Shown: positions 1 to 5,729 of the stretch, piece after piece
Position numbering within the stretch: the stretch's first letter is position 1
Layout of the letters: each line of letters starts with the position of its first letter
Source of the DNA: Lachnospiraceae bacterium UBA3826
Lineage (GTDB): Bacteria > Bacillota > Clostridia > Lachnospirales > Lachnospiraceae
DNA length: 8,491 nucleotides
Assembly (NCBI GenBank): GCA_002393095.1
Contig: DGII01000173.1
Span: 1 to 8,491, forward strand
Reading direction: 5' to 3'
Notes under the pieces: model-generated
Seen by the model: only the letters and a program-made list of their open reading frames with translations
Databases searched by the model: none
What the model was told of the DNA's origin: nothing
Translations under genes and position numbers: made by a program

Positions 1-29
1 GAAGATTTATTCTTAGGACAAATTGACAT
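1..29 (-). CDS. 5' end of a gene running off the window (unknown product)
   Basis: Only the first nine full codons are present (MSICPKNKS, plus two bases of a tenth codon), so the product cannot be identified. The start is well supported: the ATG at 29-27 is preceded by a strong Shine-Dalgarno AAGGAGGTG at 43-35 with a 5-nt spacer, and a near-consensus promoter lies about 40 nt further upstream. The gene reads in the same direction as everything else but begins its own transcription unit. It does not start like acetate kinase, which would have been a logical neighbour of the nearby pta. Confidence 0.7.
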
Positions 30-34
30 ATCTA

Positions 35-43
35 CACCTCCTT
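35..43 (-). promoter_or_regulatory. Strong ribosome binding site of the truncated gene
   Basis: AAGGAGGTG on the minus strand, close to a full complement of the 16S rRNA 3' end. It sits five bases before the ATG at 29-27 and is what fixes that start, given that only 29 bases of coding sequence are visible. Confidence 0.8.
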
Positions 44-75
44 CAGAGTTTATAATCATTAAAACACGCTTATGT

Positions 76-105
76 ATTATATGTTGATTCCCCTGCCCTT
101 GTCAA
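76..105 (-). promoter_or_regulatory. Near-consensus sigma-A promoter
   Basis: The -35 hexamer TTGACA (105-100) and the -10 hexamer TATAAT (81-76) both match consensus exactly and are separated by 18 bp. A/T-rich sequence directly upstream (about 106-125, containing an AAAAAA run) could act as an UP element. The predicted transcription start is near position 69, giving a leader of about 40 nt that ends in a strong ribosome binding site. This is the best promoter in the window, so the partial gene downstream is probably well expressed, at least when not repressed. No obvious operator dyad overlaps it. Confidence 0.8.
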
Positions 106-150
106 CTGTTTTTTATAATAACTTTGATGCTTTTGGTTTTACTTCTCCGA

Positions 151-1062
151 CTATCTGCCCTTTATCTCTATCCTGTCAAGTATCCCCTGTACGCCAACAT
201 CCCTGTGGGTAAGATACATCCTTACAACATCCTCTGTAAAGTCACGATCCGCTCCGGTCTTCTTAACGATCGCATCTATGGAGCGCCCCTTATCCGTCAG
301 CCGCATTATGGTCTTAACCACAGTATAGAGTTCATCAGTTCTGTTCCTGCCTTTAGTACACGTATCAAGATCCATATGTATATCTGCCGACCGGGTCTCT
401 GTCCGTCCGGCATACGTTATATCCTCGGCATCATCAGTAACGCCCTCAAGCACAGCCGGCTTCGCATGACCATAGTATATCCGCTTGGGCTTAAGTGCAA
501 GGAGTCTGTCCCAGCTTGCTCCGATCTGTGTGTCTTTATGAAGTTCAAGCTCATATAACGGATTAAGGTCGCCTACAAGCAGACAACCTTCATCTAGCCA
601 CAGTGATATGCTGTCATCGCTGTGACCGGGCGTATGTATTATTTCTCCGTCTATTCCGAGCTCTGCAAGCAGCTTCCTGCCCTCAGACAGTTCGACCATT
701 CTGACACTTCGCTCATCTATGGGTGTATAGTCGGTGCGCCCCTCTTTTTCGAATATATGGTCAGAGGAATGTATATATGCCTTCTGTACATCGGGAATGA
801 CTATGGTGACTCCGTGTGAAGCTATCTCCTGTGCTATGCCCATATGATCCGGGTGAAAGTGCGATATAAGAAGATATCTGATATCCCCGATACCTGCCCC
901 CGTCTCCTTGAGTGCCCTGCAGAAGAGGTTGAATGTCCCTGCCCATGCGGTATCAAAAAGGACATACCCTTTATCTCCTTTTATCAGATATGTATTGGTG
1001 TTGCCGTATCTTAGCGGGATCACCGAAGACCCCGGTATATTACTGTGTCCGGTCATGTCCAA
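151..1062 (-). CDS. MBL-fold metallo-hydrolase with C-terminal helical (winged-helix-like) tail
   Basis: A metallo-beta-lactamase-fold hydrolase of 303 residues, probably cytoplasmic since no signal peptide is seen. The zinc ligands are complete: H68-F-H70-P-D72-H73 (the HxHxDH motif), H147 in HTPGHS, D165 in VGDLN and H199 in YYGHA. This is the dinuclear zinc set of the glyoxalase II/RNase Z/lactamase superfamily, and spacing and length resemble glyoxalase-II-like members. After about residue 235 comes a basic helical segment (about 242-300, with IDAIVKKTGADRDFTEDVVRMYL) that resembles the winged-helix tail found on some MBL enzymes; this is inferred from pattern only. Substrate cannot be assigned. 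Two starts are possible: TTG at 1062, three bases after the upstream stop, or ATG at 1056. Neither has a clear Shine-Dalgarno, so translation is probably coupled to the 73-aa gene upstream. Confidence 0.9.
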   Translation of the reverse strand: MDMTGHSNIPGSSVIPLRYGNTNTYLIKGDKGYVLFDTAWAGTFNLFCRALKETGAGIGDIRYLLISHFHPDHMGIAQEIASHGVTIVIPDVQKAYIHSSDHIFEKEGRTDYTPIDERSVRMVELSEGRKLLAELGIDGEIIHTPGHSDDSISLWLDEGCLLVGDLNPLYELELHKDTQIGASWDRLLALKPKRIYYGHAKPAVLEGVTDDAEDITYAGRTETRSADIHMDLDTCTKGRNRTDELYTVVKTIMRLTDKGRSIDAIVKKTGADRDFTEDVVRMYLTHRDVGVQGILDRIEIKGR

Positions 1063-1065
1063 AGC

Positions 1066-1287
1066 TCACTTAAGTGACTTAAAAAGTTCTATATCCGACT
1101 GCTTAACCTTCATATTGGTGGTCATCGGTTCTTCGCCGGGCTTAGTCACCGTTATCTCTATTACCGTATCCTCGGTCACACCTGTCCTTATCAGGTGCTC
1201 TATAAAGCCTGCGAACTTCGGATGATTATTCTTAAATGTCCCTATCGCAGCCATAAACTGCATAATGTTCTGTGGATTAGCATTCAT
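1066..1287 (-). CDS. Small conserved-looking protein of unknown function (73 aa)
   Basis: A 73-residue protein I do not recognise. Its coding status is supported by a good ribosome binding site (AAGGGAGAG at 1304-1296, 8 nt before the ATG), an ATG start, and near-abutment with the MBL gene: its TGA ends three bases before that gene's TTG. The N-terminal half looks helical (MQFMAAIGTFKNNHPKFAGFIEHLI, about residues 9-33). The C-terminal half looks like beta strands (TVIEITVTKPGEEPMTTNMKV, about 41-61) followed by a short helix ending in SLK. No cysteines, signal peptide or membrane segment are visible. A role as partner or regulator of the adjacent MBL protein is possible but only inferred from position. 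It lies 67 nt downstream of tmcAL and probably shares its transcript. Confidence 0.75.
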   Translation of the reverse strand: MNANPQNIMQFMAAIGTFKNNHPKFAGFIEHLIRTGVTEDTVIEITVTKPGEEPMTTNMKVKQSDIELFKSLK

Positions 1288-1354
1288 TGTCTTATCTCTC
1301 CCTTAATACGATGTTCCGTATACCGTTTTAATATTCTATTACTCAATTATTCTG

Positions 1355-2533
1355 TCATTCTATTATCACTATCCCACGCGAGAATTCATTATTCATCGGT
1401 GTGTGATACTTATCCGTTACGGCTGCTTCGTATATATTCGCAGATGCGATATCGATATCAAGGCATGCGTGCATATCGGCATCGGCAAGCTTAGTTATAA
1501 GCGGAATGCGGCTCTCTCTCTTAATCCGGCCAAGCAGAGGCTCAGCACTCTTACGAAAGCCCAGTACCCTTGCATAAGGCACCACCACAGGCGGCATACC
1601 GCATATATCAAGCATAATATGAGTGAGCAGTCTGCACACGCTTGTATGCGTAATATTCTTAGTCTTCATCGCATCTATGAAGGACTCGAAGTCGATGTAG
1701 TCCTTGATCTGCGTCACGAGTCTGTTACTGAAGGAGCGTGTGATGTCCAGATAATCGGCAAAGCTCTCTTCATGCAAAAGCTTATAGTGCAGATATGAGC
1801 TGAAATCATTCTGATACATTAACTTCGACACCTTTAGCGTGACCACACTCGACCCCGGCATGTGCTTAAGCATGAGCTCTTCATCAAAGGTCTCCCTAAG
1901 AAGCAGTCTTAATGCCGAAGCAGAACTCATTCCGTCCACATCAAGCTCCGTGGCACTGTAGTCCGCTCCCTTTCGCGTCACGGCTCTTGGTATCATCGCC
2001 GAATGATTCTTACGGATGGCTCGGCAGTATTCTATAGCAAGAATGGTGTTCGGCCCGTCAAGATTGGTAAGCTCTGTCGTATCAAAAAAAAGCTCTAAAG
2101 CCTTTTGTCTGGCAAGCGGATATGAATAGCCCTTGCGCAGATAGGAATCAAGAGTCTCCTCATACAGTGGCGGAGGATCGGATAAGAACTCCGACAGCTT
2201 AAGTACAAGCTCCTCGCTGCCCTCTTCCACACCGAAGGCAAGCTCATCTATGACTCCGAGACTGTTAAGAAGCGATACCCCGCCCTCGGAAAATCTCTTG
2301 GCATCTGCGGTCGCATACACTACCGGCAGCTCTATCACAATGTCAGCGCCGCCAAGCAGAGCCATCCTTGCCCTCGCATACTTATCAACTATGGCAGGCT
2401 CGCCCCTCTGTGTAAAATCCCCGCTCATCACAGCGACCACATAGTCGCTTCCCGATCCGCGCAGGGTATCTATCTGATATTTGTGTCCGTTGTGGAACGG
2501 ATTGTACTCCGCTATGATTCCCGTAGTCTTCAT
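1355..2533 (-). CDS. tmcAL: tRNA(Met) cytidine acetate ligase
   Basis: TmcAL-family (YlbM-like) nucleotidyltransferase of 392 residues, about the usual length. In Bacillus subtilis the enzyme activates acetate with ATP to acetyl-adenylate and transfers the acetyl group to C34 of elongator tRNA(Met), forming N4-acetylcytidine. The N-terminus is diagnostic: GIIAEYNPFHNGH (residues 5-17) carries the HxGH-type nucleotide-binding signature, followed by AVMSGDFTQRGEPAIVDKYARA (about 34-55) and GADIVIELP (62-70). MSSASALR at 202-209 corresponds to the second nucleotide-binding motif. No Shine-Dalgarno precedes the ATG, although family alignment clearly places the start here; an extended -10 element ends seven bases before the start, suggesting a leaderless mRNA. 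The gene lies after the pta terminator and leads a likely tmcAL-small protein-MBL unit. An acetate-using enzyme next to pta makes metabolic sense. Confidence 0.93.
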   Translation of the reverse strand: MKTTGIIAEYNPFHNGHKYQIDTLRGSGSDYVVAVMSGDFTQRGEPAIVDKYARARMALLGGADIVIELPVVYATADAKRFSEGGVSLLNSLGVIDELAFGVEEGSEELVLKLSEFLSDPPPLYEETLDSYLRKGYSYPLARQKALELFFDTTELTNLDGPNTILAIEYCRAIRKNHSAMIPRAVTRKGADYSATELDVDGMSSASALRLLLRETFDEELMLKHMPGSSVVTLKVSKLMYQNDFSSYLHYKLLHEESFADYLDITRSFSNRLVTQIKDYIDFESFIDAMKTKNITHTSVCRLLTHIMLDICGMPPVVVPYARVLGFRKSAEPLLGRIKRESRIPLITKLADADMHACLDIDIASANIYEAAVTDKYHTPMNNEFSRGIVIIE

Positions 2534-2539
2534 ATATCT

Positions 2540-2548
2540 AATATATCA
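2540..2548 (-). promoter_or_regulatory. Extended -10 promoter placing the tmcAL transcript start at its ATG
   Basis: On the minus strand TGATATATT reads as an extended -10 element: TGn (2548-2546) followed by TATATT (2545-2540). Six bases separate the hexamer from the A of the tmcAL ATG at 2533, so the normal start position falls on the start codon. The -35 region at 17-bp spacing (2568-2563, GTGTAA) is a poor match, as is tolerated for extended -10 promoters. The lack of any Shine-Dalgarno upstream of tmcAL fits a leaderless transcript. This is a prediction from spacing alone. Confidence 0.45.
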
Positions 2549-2591
2549 CAACTTGGTATAGCTTACACCCTGTTTATTCCTGCTTTATGAA

Positions 2592-2608
2592 TAATTTGGT
2601 CCAAATTA
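2592..2608. promoter_or_regulatory. Perfect 17-bp dyad, candidate operator upstream of tmcAL
   Basis: TAATTTGG-T-CCAAATTA is an exact inverted repeat of 8 bp around a single central base. It is centred about 67 bp upstream of the tmcAL start codon and only a few bases beyond the pta terminator. It is too short-looped to be an RNA hairpin, since one loop base cannot form a turn without opening pairs, so a dimeric DNA-binding protein site is the more natural reading. No regulator gene lies in the window, and I do not recognise the sequence as a named operator. Confidence 0.4.
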
Positions 2609-2611
2609 CGT

Positions 2612-2646
2612 AAAAGTGCCTTAAGACATATCTTAAGACACTTTTT
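2612..2646 (-). terminator. Intrinsic (rho-independent) terminator of pta
   Basis: On the minus strand an A-run is followed by an 11-bp stem (GTGTCTTAAGA pairing with TCTTAAGGCAC, one G-U pair) closed by a TATG tetraloop, then a TTTT run. The flanking A and T tracts extend the pairing to about 15 bp. The hairpin begins about 28 nt after the pta stop at 2675. The symmetrical A and T tracts mean it could also stop transcription from the plus strand. It separates pta from tmcAL. Confidence 0.9.
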
Positions 2647-2674
2647 CATACACTCTGTAACCGTATATCACAGT

Positions 2675-3679
2675 CTATACAAGCTGTGCCTGAACCGCTG
2701 TAAGCGCTACGACACCCACAACATCCTCCCATGAGCAGCCTCTTGAAAGGTCGTTGACAGGCTTAGCCAGTCCCTGAAGCATGGGACCGTAGGCCTCTGC
2801 CTTGCCAAGCCTCTGTACGAGCTTATAGCCGATATTGCCTGCATCAAGGTTAGGGAAGATAAGGACATTGGCTTTACCGCCAACCTCTGAATTCGGTGCC
2901 TTGGCCTTGGCAACAGAAGGAACTAACGCAGCATCTGTCTGTAATTCACCGTCTACTACCAGATTAGGATATTCCTCCTTGGCGATACGAGTAGCCTCCA
3001 CCATCTTATCCACAAGCGGATGCTTGGCGCTTCCCTTGGTGGAATGTGAAAGCATTGCAATTATGGGCTTGGCTCCAACAAGATTCTTGAAGGACTTGGC
3101 CGATGTATCCGCAATGGCCGCCAGCTCTTCCGGATTAGGGTCCTGATTAAGTCCGCAATCCGCGAATAAGAAGGTTCCGTTATATCCCATATCACAATCC
3201 GGAACATCCATTATGAAGAAGCCGCTGACAAGCTTGGTTCCCGGCGCAGTCTTGAGTATCTGAAGTGCGGGGCGGAGCGTATCTGCCGTCGCGTGACATG
3301 CTCCCGCTACCATTCCGTCAGCGTCATTAGCCTTGACCATCATCACTCCGAATGTGAGACTGTCGGCAAGCAGGGTCTCGCGCGCCTTCTCCGGTGTCAT
3401 ACCCTTGGCCTTACGTACTTCGTAGAGCAACTCCACATACTCATCAAGCTTATCCGTATGATTGGGATCTATTATGGTAGCACCGTCAAGCTCTATATCG
3501 AGCCAGCCGGCACCGTCAAGTATCTTCTCCTCGTTGCCCACAAGGATGATATTGGCTATTCCTTCCTTCAATATATGCGAAGCAGCGATAAGTGTCCTCT
3601 TATCCGTTGTCTCTGGCAGCACGATGGTCTTGATATCGCTTCTTGCCCTCTCCTTGATCTTATCAATGTAATCTCCCAT
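2675..3679 (-). CDS. pta: Phosphate acetyltransferase
   Basis: Phosphotransacetylase of the PTA_PTB family (334 residues, the usual length of the short form without an N-terminal DRTGG extension). It interconverts acetyl-CoA plus phosphate with acetyl phosphate plus CoA in the cytoplasm, normally feeding acetate kinase for ATP formation during fermentation. Family landmarks include DGMVAGACHATADTLRPALQ (about 120-139), FADCGLNQDPNPEELAAIA, MLSHSTKGSAKHPLVDKM and NVLIFPNLDAGNIGYKL. The C-terminal NDLSRGCSWEDVV places S312, R313 and D319 where Methanosarcina Pta has its catalytic Ser309, Arg310 and Asp316. The start is secure: GGAGG at 3691-3687, 7 nt before the ATG. The gene is followed by its own terminator; acetate kinase, often adjacent in relatives, is not in the window. 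I could not define a convincing promoter in the 130 bp upstream. Confidence 0.96.
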   Translation of the reverse strand: MGDYIDKIKERARSDIKTIVLPETTDKRTLIAASHILKEGIANIILVGNEEKILDGAGWLDIELDGATIIDPNHTDKLDEYVELLYEVRKAKGMTPEKARETLLADSLTFGVMMVKANDADGMVAGACHATADTLRPALQILKTAPGTKLVSGFFIMDVPDCDMGYNGTFLFADCGLNQDPNPEELAAIADTSAKSFKNLVGAKPIIAMLSHSTKGSAKHPLVDKMVEATRIAKEEYPNLVVDGELQTDAALVPSVAKAKAPNSEVGGKANVLIFPNLDAGNIGYKLVQRLGKAEAYGPMLQGLAKPVNDLSRGCSWEDVVGVVALTAVQAQLV

Positions 3680-3809
3680 TTTGTAACCTCCGTATTACAT
3701 ATTCCGTTTCTATACTATCATATTTTACCACCGACACGCTTTCTCTTTCATTGCCAATCGTGTCATAAATATGTGAAAATTTGCACTTTTTCTTAATTCT
3801 TGCTTTTCC

Positions 3810-5174
3810 CTAGTTCTTAAACGAATGTATGGGTGCCGGAATCCTTCCGCCGCGGTTCACGAAATCCGCACATCCGAAGCTGTTGACAGGCATTATGGGC
3901 GCATGTCCCAGAAGCCCTCCGAATTCAACCTTATCTCCCACGCTCTTACCGATCACGGGTATTATGCGTACTGCAGTAGTCTTCTGGTTGATCATTCCTA
4001 TTGCAAGCTCATCCGCTATTATACCCGATATGGTAGTATTCGGCGTATCTCCCGGTATGGCTATCATATCAAGCCCCACAGAGCATACGCAGGTCATGGC
4101 TTCTAGCTTCTCTATGGTAAGTGCTCCTGCTTCCACCGCGTCGATCATGCCCTGATCTTCACTTACGGGGATGAAGGCACCTGAGAGTCCGCCCACATAA
4201 GATGATGCCATCACACCGCCCTTTTTCACCTGATCGTTAAGAAGCGCAAGTGCCGCGGTGGTTCCCGGCGCTCCGGTCTGCTCCAGCCCCATTGCGCAGA
4301 GTATATCAGCCACGCTGTCTCCGATCGCAGGCGTAGGCGCAAGCGACAGATCCACTATTCCGAACGGGATATTAAGCCTTCTGCTGGCTTCCTTCGCTAC
4401 AAGCTGACCGACTCTCGTTACCTTGAATGCAGTCTTCTTGATAGTCTCACACAGTACCTCGAAGGATTCTCCCTTCACACTCTCAAGCACATGCTTTACT
4501 ACCCCCGGCCCACTGACACCTACATTGATTATGGAATCAGTCTCAGTCACACCATGGAAAGCTCCTGCCATGAAGGGATTGTCATCCGGTGCGTTACACA
4601 GCACCACAAGCTTCGTACAGCCTATGGAATCACTGTCCTTCGTAGCCTTAGCCGTCTCCTTGATGATATCTCCCATAAGCCGCACGCCGTCCATATTAAG
4701 GCCGGTGCGTGTTGAGCCAAGTACAACTGAGCTCATGATCCGCTCTGTCGAAGAGAGCGCCTTGGGTATCGACCGTATAAGAAGCTCTTCCGCCTTAGTC
4801 ATGCCCTTGGCAGCTAATGCCGTATATCCTCCGATAAAATTAACCCCGACTGCCTTAGCCGCCTTATCAAGCGTAAGCGCTATCCTCACGAAATCATCCG
4901 TGCTTCTGCATGCCGATGCCCCGATAAGTCCTATAGGGGTAACGGATATCCTCTTATTGACTATTGGAACACCAAGCTCTGTGGATATATCCTCTCCGGT
5001 CTTCACAAGTTCCTTCGCAACGGTTGTGATCTTATTGAATATATTGTCACACAGCTTTGTAAGGTCATCCGATATACAGTCATGCAGGCTGATCCCCAAT
5101 GTGATGGTCCTCACATCGAGATTCTCCCGCTCGATCATCTTATTAGTCTCTTCTACCTCAAATATATTAACCAT
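3810..5174 (-). CDS. UPF0210/DUF711 PFL-family protein
   Basis: A 454-residue cytoplasmic protein of the UPF0210/DUF711 family, annotated as 'PFL family' because its fold resembles pyruvate formate-lyase; biochemical function is not established. Characteristic segments are NIFEVEETNKMIERENLDVRT-type sequence (residues 3 onward), the Gly-rich GVSGPGVVKHVLES, IVDLSLAPTPAIGDSVADIL, and the C-terminal FVNRGGRIPAPIHSFKN (438-454). No RVSGY-type glycyl-radical motif is seen, so a PFL-like radical mechanism is not supported. Length matches the family and the ATG at 5174 gives the usual N-terminus, although the ribosome binding site is weak (AGAGCAGAG). The gene belongs with the ACT-domain gene upstream, from which it is separated by an unusual palindromic element and a candidate promoter. 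About 130 bp with no clear terminator separate it from pta. Confidence 0.93.
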   Translation of the reverse strand: MVNIFEVEETNKMIERENLDVRTITLGISLHDCISDDLTKLCDNIFNKITTVAKELVKTGEDISTELGVPIVNKRISVTPIGLIGASACRSTDDFVRIALTLDKAAKAVGVNFIGGYTALAAKGMTKAEELLIRSIPKALSSTERIMSSVVLGSTRTGLNMDGVRLMGDIIKETAKATKDSDSIGCTKLVVLCNAPDDNPFMAGAFHGVTETDSIINVGVSGPGVVKHVLESVKGESFEVLCETIKKTAFKVTRVGQLVAKEASRRLNIPFGIVDLSLAPTPAIGDSVADILCAMGLEQTGAPGTTAALALLNDQVKKGGVMASSYVGGLSGAFIPVSEDQGMIDAVEAGALTIEKLEAMTCVCSVGLDMIAIPGDTPNTTISGIIADELAIGMINQKTTAVRIIPVIGKSVGDKVEFGGLLGHAPIMPVNSFGCADFVNRGGRIPAPIHSFKN

Positions 5175-5197
5175 GTTACTTACTCTGCTCTTTCTGT

Positions 5198-5225
5198 ATT
5201 ATATATAGTTCATACACCAAGTCAG
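5198..5225 (-). promoter_or_regulatory. Candidate promoter for the DUF711 gene at the edge of the palindromic element
   Basis: An exact -10 hexamer TATAAT (5203-5198) lies 16 bp from a -35-like CTGACT (5225-5220, four of six consensus bases). Predicted transcription would start near 5191, about 17 nt before the ATG at 5174. The first base of the -35 hexamer is the last base of the adjacent inverted-repeat element, so the element may have helped create or modify this promoter. Confidence 0.5.
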
Positions 5226-5361
5226 TCGTAATTTCCATATAATGCACAAGCGGGTAATGCGGAACGCCGGTACTTAGGCGATGTTTTTTATCGCCTTATG
5301 TACCGCTGCGTGGAGCTCTTAGCGAAAGCGTGCCCGCAGTGTATTATATGGAAATTACGAC
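5225..5361. repeat. 137-bp palindromic element with perfect 19-bp terminal inverted repeats
   Basis: The left arm GTCGTAATTTCCATATAAT (5225-5243) and the right arm at 5343-5361 are perfect inverted copies. Pairing continues inward: GCAC (5244-5247) with GTGT (5339-5342, one G-U) and GCGGG (5250-5254) with CCCGC (5333-5337). The interior holds a second strong hairpin: GGCGAT (5277-5282) with ATCGCC (5290-5295) around a GTTTTTT loop, extended by GGTAC (5269-5273) with GTACC (5300-5304). No ORF or Shine-Dalgarno is evident inside. It starts 17 bp after the ACT gene's stop and ends 51 bp before the DUF711 start. It could be a MITE-like or REP/BIME-like dispersed element, or a structured RNA in the operon. 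No clear target-site duplication is visible at the edges. Confidence 0.85.
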
Positions 5362-5377
5362 ACATGGAGCGTATGGA

Positions 5378-5650
5378 TCAAATCCTGTGCATAGCCGAGA
5401 AGATATCCTCGCTCTGGCACTTGATCTGTACCCCGATATCCTCTCCAAGCTTCTCAAGCTCCGAAGCAATATCTCCGAATGCCTTGGTAGCACCTGCAAA
5501 ATCCGTTATCATCATCATATTGAACCATCCCTGTACGATAGTCTGTGATATATCCAGAATATTGATGCCATTATCGGCAAGATATGTACATACCTTTGCG
5601 ATTATCCCGACTGCATCATGCCCCACTACAGTGATTATTGTCTTTTTCAT
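5378..5650 (-). CDS. ACT domain-containing protein (UPF0237)
   Basis: A 90-residue single ACT-domain protein of the UPF0237 family. The hallmark sequence ITVVGHDAVGIIAKVCTYLA (about 6-25) followed by NGINILDISQTIVQGWFNM (about 27-45) is the first strand-helix-strand of the ACT fold, including the Gly-Ile-Ile turn where such domains usually bind an amino acid or other small ligand. The C-terminal EDIFSAMHRI is also typical. ACT domains sense small metabolites and usually dimerise, but the ligand of this family is unknown to me. The start is supported by AGGAG at 5666-5662, 11 nt before the ATG. In many Firmicutes this gene directly precedes the DUF711 gene, so the two probably act together; here a 137-bp element lies between them. 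A weak candidate promoter lies upstream. Confidence 0.93.
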   Translation of the reverse strand: MKKTIITVVGHDAVGIIAKVCTYLADNGINILDISQTIVQGWFNMMMITDFAGATKAFGDIASELEKLGEDIGVQIKCQSEDIFSAMHRI

Positions 5651-5673
5651 TTCTATCTGTTCTCCTGACCGTT

Positions 5674-5701
5674 ATATTATTATGTTCTGCTTATACACCA
5701 A
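5674..5701 (-). promoter_or_regulatory. Weak candidate promoter for the ACT-domain gene
   Basis: TTGGTG (5701-5696) and TAATAT (5679-5674) are 16 bp apart in the gap between the HAD and ACT genes, giving a short leader before the AGGAG ribosome binding site. The match is moderate. The -35 region is part of a 9-bp word, TTGGTGTAT (5701-5693), that recurs upstream of the DUF711 gene at 5220-5212. Confidence 0.35.
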
Positions 5702-5729
5702 TGCACTTATGCTTCACGACAAGCATATC

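Noticed and set aside
124..558. Plus-strand open frame of 144 codons
   Set aside because: It lies almost wholly antisense to the MBL gene, which has complete metal-binding motifs. The plus-strand translation has no recognisable motif and no convincing ribosome binding site.
1066..1077. 12-bp palindrome TCACTTAAGTGA at the end of the 73-aa gene
   Set aside because: It is made of coding sequence plus the stop codon and has no loop or U-tract. CTTAAG is a common word in this DNA, so chance is the simplest explanation.
1288..1354. Possible promoter TTGAGT-18 bp-TATACG between tmcAL and the 73-aa gene
   Set aside because: Both hexamers are poor matches and the genes are close enough to share a transcript.
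3733..3764. Inverted repeat GACACG/CGTGTC with a 20-nt spacer upstream of pta, considered as an operator or riboregulator
   Set aside because: Only 6 bp per arm with a long spacer and no conserved riboswitch-like sequence; too weak to annotate.
3692..3809. Search for a pta promoter
   Set aside because: Several -10-like words (TATGAT, TAGTAT, TATAGA) occur but none has an acceptable -35 at 16-18 bp, so no promoter is called.
3810..5174. DUF711 protein as a true glycyl-radical enzyme
   Set aside because: No RVSGY-like glycyl-radical loop or paired catalytic cysteines as in pyruvate formate-lyase are visible, and no activating radical SAM enzyme gene is in the window.
4423..5208. Long plus-strand open frame of 261 codons antisense to the DUF711 gene
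   Set aside because: Ser/Thr/Leu-rich translation typical of the complement of a real gene; the opposite strand encodes a clear UPF0210 protein along its full length.
5708..5727. Hairpin TATGCTT/AAGCATA just after the HAD stop, considered as a terminator
   Set aside because: The 7-bp stem is A/T-rich and has no U-tract on the minus strand, so it is unlikely to terminate transcription.
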